This document shows positions 58,709 through 64,000 of a stretch of 64,000 bases of DNA, piece after piece (within the stretch, counting starts at the first letter, position 1; every line of letters begins with the position of its first letter). Position numbers and translations under genes: made by a program. Source of the stretch: Collinsella bouchesdurhonensis (GTDB taxonomy: Bacteria > Actinomycetota > Coriobacteriia > Coriobacteriales > Coriobacteriaceae); assembly GCF_900155365.1 (NCBI RefSeq), contig NZ_LT699739.1:54332-118331 (forward strand), given 5' to 3'. The notes beneath the pieces are model-generated. The model was not told where the DNA came from, searched no databases, and was given only the letters and a program-made list of their open reading frames with translations.

Positions 58709-60190
58709 ATGCGTCAGGGGTTTGACAACGGCAGGTACATCGAGCTGCAGGCGGAGCATATCCGCCAGCGTATCGGACAGTTTGGCGGCAAGCTGTACCT
58801 GGAGTTTGGCGGCAAGCTCTTTGATGACAACCACGCGAGCCGCGTTCTTCCTGGCTTTGAGCCCGACTCCAAGTTTCGCATGCTCAAAAGTATTGCCGAT
58901 GAGGTCGAGGTCATCATCGCCATCAACGCGAACCATATCGAGAAGAACAAGGCGAGGGGAGACCTGGGCATCACGTACGACGAGGATGTCCTGCGTCTTG
59001 TCGACCTGTTTTCCAGCAACGGCTTTGCCGTCGCCGCCGTTGTTATCACTCAATATGCGGGTCAGCCTGCAGCCGATGTCTTCCGCCATCGCCTAGAAGA
59101 GCTGGGCATCACCGCAAAGCTGCACTATCCCATCGAGGGCTACCCCCACGATGTCGACTTGATTGTTTCGCCCGAGGGCTATGGCAAGAACGAGTTCGTG
59201 GAGACGACGCGCCCCCTTGTGGTGGTTACCGCCCCGGGTCCTGGCTCGGGCAAGCTTGCCACGTGCTTGTCGCAGCTCTACCACGAACACTTGCGCGGCG
59301 TCGAAGCTGGCTATGCCAAATTCGAGACCTTCCCTGTGTGGAACCTGCCGCTCTCGCATCCCGTCAACATCGCATACGAGGCGGCAACCGCCGACCTTGA
59401 CGATGCGAATATCATCGATCCGTTCCACCTGGAAGCCTATGGCAAGACCGCGGTTAACTACAACCGCGACGTCGAGGCGTTCCCCGTGGTCCGTGCGCTT
59501 ATGAAGAAGATCTTGGGCGAGAGCCTCTACCAGAGCCCAACCGACATGGGCGTCAACATGGTGGGCTTTGCCATCACCGACGACGAGGCGTGCTCCGATG
59601 CGAGTCGCATGGAGATTGTGCGCCGCTATTTTGCCGGCCGCGAGCAGGTTCGTCGCACCGGTATGGGTGATGAGCAGGTCGATCGCTTGAAGCGCATCAT
59701 GACCAAGGCGGGCGTCGATATCAACTACTCTCCCGCGCGTGCCGCGGCCTGCGCCCGCGAGCAGGAGACCGGGGCGCCTGCGGGTGCCATGGTCATGCCC
59801 GATGGCTCTGTGGTTACCGGCAAGACATCCGATCGCCTGGGTTGCGCCAGCTCGCTTCTGATGAATGCGCTCAAGGCTGTTTCCGGTGTCGACCTTGAGG
59901 TCGAGGTCATCAGCGACGATGCCATCGAGCCCATCAGCCGCTTGAAGACTCATTTCCTGGGCAGCAGCAATCCGCGCCTACATACCGATGAGACCCTCAT
60001 GGCCCTCTCCATCACTTCGGCGGAGAGCGAGGTTGCGGCGCGCGTCCTTTCCGGCCTTGAACAGCTGCGCGGCTGCGATGCGTTCTTTAGCGTGATCATC
60101 TCGCCCACCGACGAGGAAGTCATGCGCCGCTTGGGTATCAACGTGTGCTGTGAGCCCAAGTACGAGCGCCATACGCTTTACCATCGCTAG
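58709..60190 (+). CDS. DUF1846 family protein
   Basis: 493 residues, cytosolic. The N-terminal FDNGRYIELQAEHIRQRIGQFGGKLYLEFGGKLFDD block, APGPGSGKLATCLSQLYHE in the middle, and the late PDGSVVTGKTSDRLGCASSLLMNALK region are the defining motifs of DUF1846 (PF08903). The GPGSGK loop looks nucleotide-binding. Structures are known but the biochemical role is not established. Length (~500 aa) matches the family. ATGGAGGGAG gives a Shine-Dalgarno 8 bp before ATG 58709; the upstream in-frame codons were rejected. Divergent from the exporter operon. Confidence 0.92.
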   Translation: MRQGFDNGRYIELQAEHIRQRIGQFGGKLYLEFGGKLFDDNHASRVLPGFEPDSKFRMLKSIADEVEVIIAINANHIEKNKARGDLGITYDEDVLRLVDLFSSNGFAVAAVVITQYAGQPAADVFRHRLEELGITAKLHYPIEGYPHDVDLIVSPEGYGKNEFVETTRPLVVVTAPGPGSGKLATCLSQLYHEHLRGVEAGYAKFETFPVWNLPLSHPVNIAYEAATADLDDANIIDPFHLEAYGKTAVNYNRDVEAFPVVRALMKKILGESLYQSPTDMGVNMVGFAITDDEACSDASRMEIVRRYFAGREQVRRTGMGDEQVDRLKRIMTKAGVDINYSPARAAACAREQETGAPAGAMVMPDGSVVTGKTSDRLGCASSLLMNALKAVSGVDLEVEVISDDAIEPISRLKTHFLGSSNPRLHTDETLMALSITSAESEVAARVLSGLEQLRGCDAFFSVIISPTDEEVMRRLGINVCCEPKYERHTLYHR

Positions 60191-60217
60191 GCTACTTTGC
60201 AACAAAATGCCCTTGAT

Positions 60218-60252
60218 AAAGACCGGTCCAGGAGAGCCTGAGGCCGGTCTTT
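60218..60252 (+). terminator. Hairpin terminator after the DUF1846 gene
   Basis: AAAGACCGGTC (60218-60228) pairs with GGCCGGTCTTT (60242-60252) around a 13-nt loop, and only a short T stretch belongs to the stem end. Confidence 0.7.
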
Positions 60253-60395
60253 GTCCGCCTGCCAAAAATATGCGCTATCATGCCGATTTTTTACATTTTG
60301 CGCGTTTTATTGCCCTAAAATATGCAAGGGCGGCCGGATGAGCCCGGTCGCGTGTCCGCCCATGGCGCAGTGACGGAACGTTCTAAGGACATAGC

Positions 60396-60713
60396 ATGGC
60401 AGGTAGGGGACGTGCAAGCGTTGCCGATATGGCGCGCGTCGAGTTGGCGATTCTACAGAGTATCGATGCCGTGGAAAAAAGAGGCGACGCTGCTGGGCTC
60501 TCCCGTGCATGGCTCGCCAAGCAGGTTGGTGTAAGCGAATGGCGCATCCACGCCGCCATCTCCCGATTATCCGAAGCGGGACTGCTCGATCAAGAAGTTC
60601 ACTTTACCGAGGTCGGGGCGCAGCTCCCCAACACGTATTCGATCACCGATTCTGGCAGGTGGTATTTCAAAGGTTTGGAGATGGGGAAGCGCATCGCTTC
60701 AGAAAAGCGATAG
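60396..60713 (+). CDS. Small winged-helix DNA-binding protein
   Basis: 105 residues. MARVELAILQSIDAVEKRG is followed by a helix-turn-helix (LSRAWLAKQVGVSEWRIHAAISRLSEAGLLD, ~residues 35-66) and a wing region ending in YSITDSGRWYFKGL. The layout is that of PadR/MarR-like or primase-associated winged helices; no ligand domain is present. AAGGA lies 7 bp before the ATG. Own terminator-like hairpin at 60761-60793. It is 190 bp upstream of pyrG. Regulon unknown. Confidence 0.7.
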   Translation: MAGRGRASVADMARVELAILQSIDAVEKRGDAAGLSRAWLAKQVGVSEWRIHAAISRLSEAGLLDQEVHFTEVGAQLPNTYSITDSGRWYFKGLEMGKRIASEKR

Positions 60714-60760
60714 CTGCCTTTCTTGCTTTCGGGGCGCCACCGAAGCTACTGCTTTAGAAG

Positions 60761-60793
60761 GGGCGGTTCTGGCATCCGATGCCGGGACTGCCC
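60761..60793 (+). terminator. Possible terminator between the winged-helix gene and pyrG
   Basis: Arms 60761-60775 and 60779-60793 pair over most of 15 positions (mismatch and wobbles), with a 3-nt loop, followed by GATTTCTTTTATTT. Confidence 0.65.
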
Positions 60794-60898
60794 GATTTCT
60801 TTTATTTCGATTTTAATTTTCAATAGCATGTCCAAAGTCTCGTCGTACAATAAAGACCCGTCGAAGACAATGGAAACTTCTACGGGAAGCGCAGGTAA

Positions 60899-62566
<1,668 letters not shown>

Positions 62567-63610
62567 TTGTTGCAACGCTCTCGCGATATGAATGCTCGTA
62601 TGGACCTTTCCGATTCTGCGACGACGCGGGATCGGAAGGTCCCTTTCGTTTCTGGGGCGCCAGGAGCTTTTCAGGGACGGTCGGCGGGAGATCTTCTTAC
62701 GGGTAAGACCCCACTTGAGCATGACGTACGTGATTTTCTCAATCATCTGGTGGTGGAACGCAATCTCTCCGGAAATACTGTAGCTGCGTATCGTCGCGAT
62801 CTTGAGGCGTATCTTGTGCATCTGATCGCACGGGGCATCGATGCTCCCGAGGACGTTCGACGTGTGGATGTGGAGGCGTTTGTTGCTGCGCGACGTGAGT
62901 GCGGCTATGCGAGCGCGTCGATCGAGCGCGCGCTTTCCTCGGTGAAGAGCTTCCACCGTTTTTTGGTGCGCGAGGGGATCTGCGAGACTCATCCAACGGC
63001 CAACGTGCATCTTCCCAAAAAAGAGGAGCGTCTGCCCGACTATATTTCCATCGATGCTGCGCGGGCATTGCTTGATCAAGAGTTTCCAACCGGTGCCACC
63101 GGCGCGCGCGATCGGGCGATGCTCGAGGTCCTTTATGGCTGCGGTCTGCGCGCGAGCGAATTGGTGGGCCTAGACGTACAAGATCTTTATTTGGATGACG
63201 AGTTTGTCCGCGTGCTCGGTAAAGGGTCGAAACAGCGCTTGGTGCCCCTTTGCGGCTCTGCTCTCAAGGCTCTTGTCGATTATCTCGACGGGCCACGCCA
63301 TGAGCTGGCGGCTCATGCTCGTCGTGTCGCCGCGTGCCCGGGTGTTTTCTTGAATAAGAACGGCGGACGCATATCGCGCCAATCCGTTCATGCCATCTGC
63401 GAGCGCTACGGCCGCCTGGTGGGTATCGAGGGGCTGCATCCCCATACGCTTCGTCATTCGTTTGCAACCCATATGCTTGCGGGCGGTGCCGACCTTCGTG
63501 TCCTGCAGGAGATTTTGGGGCATGCCGACATCTCTACGACGCAGATCTATACCCATGTCGACCGCACCCATCTGCGCGAGGTATACCTTTCGGCGCATCC
63601 TCGCGCCTAA
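62567..63610 (+). CDS. xerD: Tyrosine recombinase XerD (chromosome dimer resolution)
   Basis: 347 residues. Core SAM-like domain (VRDFLNHLVVERNLSGNTVAAYRRDLEAYL) and catalytic domain with Arg (GCGLRASELVGL), HxxR (HTLRHSFATHML), His (LGHADISTTQIY) and the nucleophile Tyr in QIYTHVDRTHLREVY (~residue 327). LPKKEERLPDYIS links the domains as in XerD. It cuts dif with XerC. The most upstream start is TTG 62567, which directly follows the pyrG stop with AGGAG before it; ATGs at 62588 and 62600 are alternatives. The first ~45 residues are not conserved, so a later start is possible. Confidence 0.92.
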   Translation: MLQRSRDMNARMDLSDSATTRDRKVPFVSGAPGAFQGRSAGDLLTGKTPLEHDVRDFLNHLVVERNLSGNTVAAYRRDLEAYLVHLIARGIDAPEDVRRVDVEAFVAARRECGYASASIERALSSVKSFHRFLVREGICETHPTANVHLPKKEERLPDYISIDAARALLDQEFPTGATGARDRAMLEVLYGCGLRASELVGLDVQDLYLDDEFVRVLGKGSKQRLVPLCGSALKALVDYLDGPRHELAAHARRVAACPGVFLNKNGGRISRQSVHAICERYGRLVGIEGLHPHTLRHSFATHMLAGGADLRVLQEILGHADISTTQIYTHVDRTHLREVYLSAHPRA

Positions 63611-63680
63611 GGGGTACGCTGGGTGCGCTGCCGTCGTAAGTCTCCGTAGACGTCGTGCCGCCTTTGCTCTCGCACGCGCA

Positions 63681-63720
63681 AATGTGTGGCGGTAAATCGC
63701 GTTTTTCGAATGTGTGGCGG
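63681..63720 (+). repeat. Direct repeat AATGTGTGGCGG, two copies
   Basis: Exact 12-mers at 63681-63692 and 63709-63720, followed by TAAATC and ATAATC respectively. Confidence 0.8.
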
Positions 63721-63760
63721 ATAATCATCCATCTATAGGCAGTTTTTGGCCTTGGGGCAT

Positions 63761-63845
63761 TTCAAAAACCGCCACTCATTTAAAAGTGTTTGAAAAACCG
63801 CCAGTCATTTGGGCCGTGCTGCCAAGGTCTGCTTCAAAAACCGCC
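63761..63845 (+). repeat. Direct repeat TTSAAAAACCGCC, three copies
   Basis: Copies at 63761-63773, 63790-63802 (TTG variant) and 63833-63845. The first two continue with A(C/G)TCATTT, making 20-bp near-identical units. Confidence 0.8.
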
Positions 63846-64000
63846 GTTCTTCTGGCTGATGCCGCAGGATGTTTTTGAGAATCTGCTACTCGATGGGCGA
63901 TCCGCCAAAAGCAACAGGCCGCTCGATTGATGTGGCGGGGATCCTTTTGTAACAGGACCAATCCAACGCTTAGCCTGTTGCGCTCTACAGACAAAGGTGC

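Larger units (their letters stand above)
63611..64000. other. Repeat-rich intergenic region after xerD, cut by window end
   Basis: No gene was seen. It carries two copies of AATGTGTGGCGG (63681-63692 and 63709-63720, 28-bp period) and three copies of TTCAAAAACCGCC or a one-base variant (63761, 63790, 63833). The second set contains GGCGG on the other strand, so both sets share a GCC/GGC core with opposite orientation. Downstream context lies outside the window. Confidence 0.65.

Noticed and set aside
63776..63994. 72-codon minus-strand frame near the window end
   Set aside because: Runs through the TTSAAAAACCGCC repeats and has no start signal; too weak to call.

Overview
This window looks like chromosome of a high-GC, Gram-positive gut anaerobe of the class Coriobacteriia, most likely Collinsella or a close relative. 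The taxonomic call is an inference from gene content: class III fructose-bisphosphatase, a DUF1846 protein, an Rrf2-controlled SUF system with SufU, the acetylase branch of lysine synthesis, ECF transporters and large secreted proteins with DUF4430 domains. No rRNA, tRNA, CRISPR array, prophage or intact insertion sequence was found. Most of the window is dense housekeeping chromosome with short operons on both strands.

Layout. 1-5 kb: the end of an iron-ADH-fold protein whose metal ligands look lost, then pgi, a HAD phosphatase, a TatD nuclease and tcdA. 5-12.4 kb: a TSUP permease, then the full sufCBDSU operon on the minus strand, divergent from its Rrf2 regulator. 12.5-16 kb: DegV, a TIM-barrel protein, a small membrane protein and an rRNA m5C methyltransferase. 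16-20.2 kb: a complete ECF transporter operon (two S components, a fused double ATPase and EcfT). It lies behind a 23-codon leader peptide with three consecutive Trp codons and an intrinsic terminator, so it reads as a tryptophan-attenuated transporter. 20.2-32.2 kb: a diacylglycerol-kinase-like enzyme, RNase D, an ArsR-SdpI pair with a perfect operator palindrome, a frameshifted DUF554 gene, ettA, a LOTUS-like protein, a Ser/Thr-rich membrane protein and three GT2 glycosyltransferases.

32.2-44.5 kb: nadE, a class I aminotransferase, ldh, a DUF2974 hydrolase, a nucleoid-associated protein, then lysA-dapA-dapB-dapH on the minus strand behind a lysine riboswitch, with an M20 deacetylase divergent from it. 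Together with the aminotransferase these could supply most of the acetylase route from aspartate semialdehyde to lysine. 44.8-53.5 kb: an FxLYD protein, an HTH protein paired with a membrane-anchored Ser/Thr kinase, then a cobalamin riboswitch in front of two surface proteins that carry three transcobalamin-like DUF4430 domains (one also has a PQQ-type propeller). This looks like a vitamin B12-controlled surface cobalamin-capture module. 53.5-64 kb: GtrA, fbp, an XRE regulator, a Wzm/Wzt-type polysaccharide exporter, DUF1846, a small winged-helix protein, pyrG, xerD and a repeat-rich tail.

The strongest leads are the tryptophan leader in front of an ECF operon, the B12 riboswitch/DUF4430 surface operon, a pair of hairpins after ldh that show compensatory base changes, and the HTH/kinase pair. 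Starts were set by Shine-Dalgarno position and family alignment, and often differ from the longest ORF.
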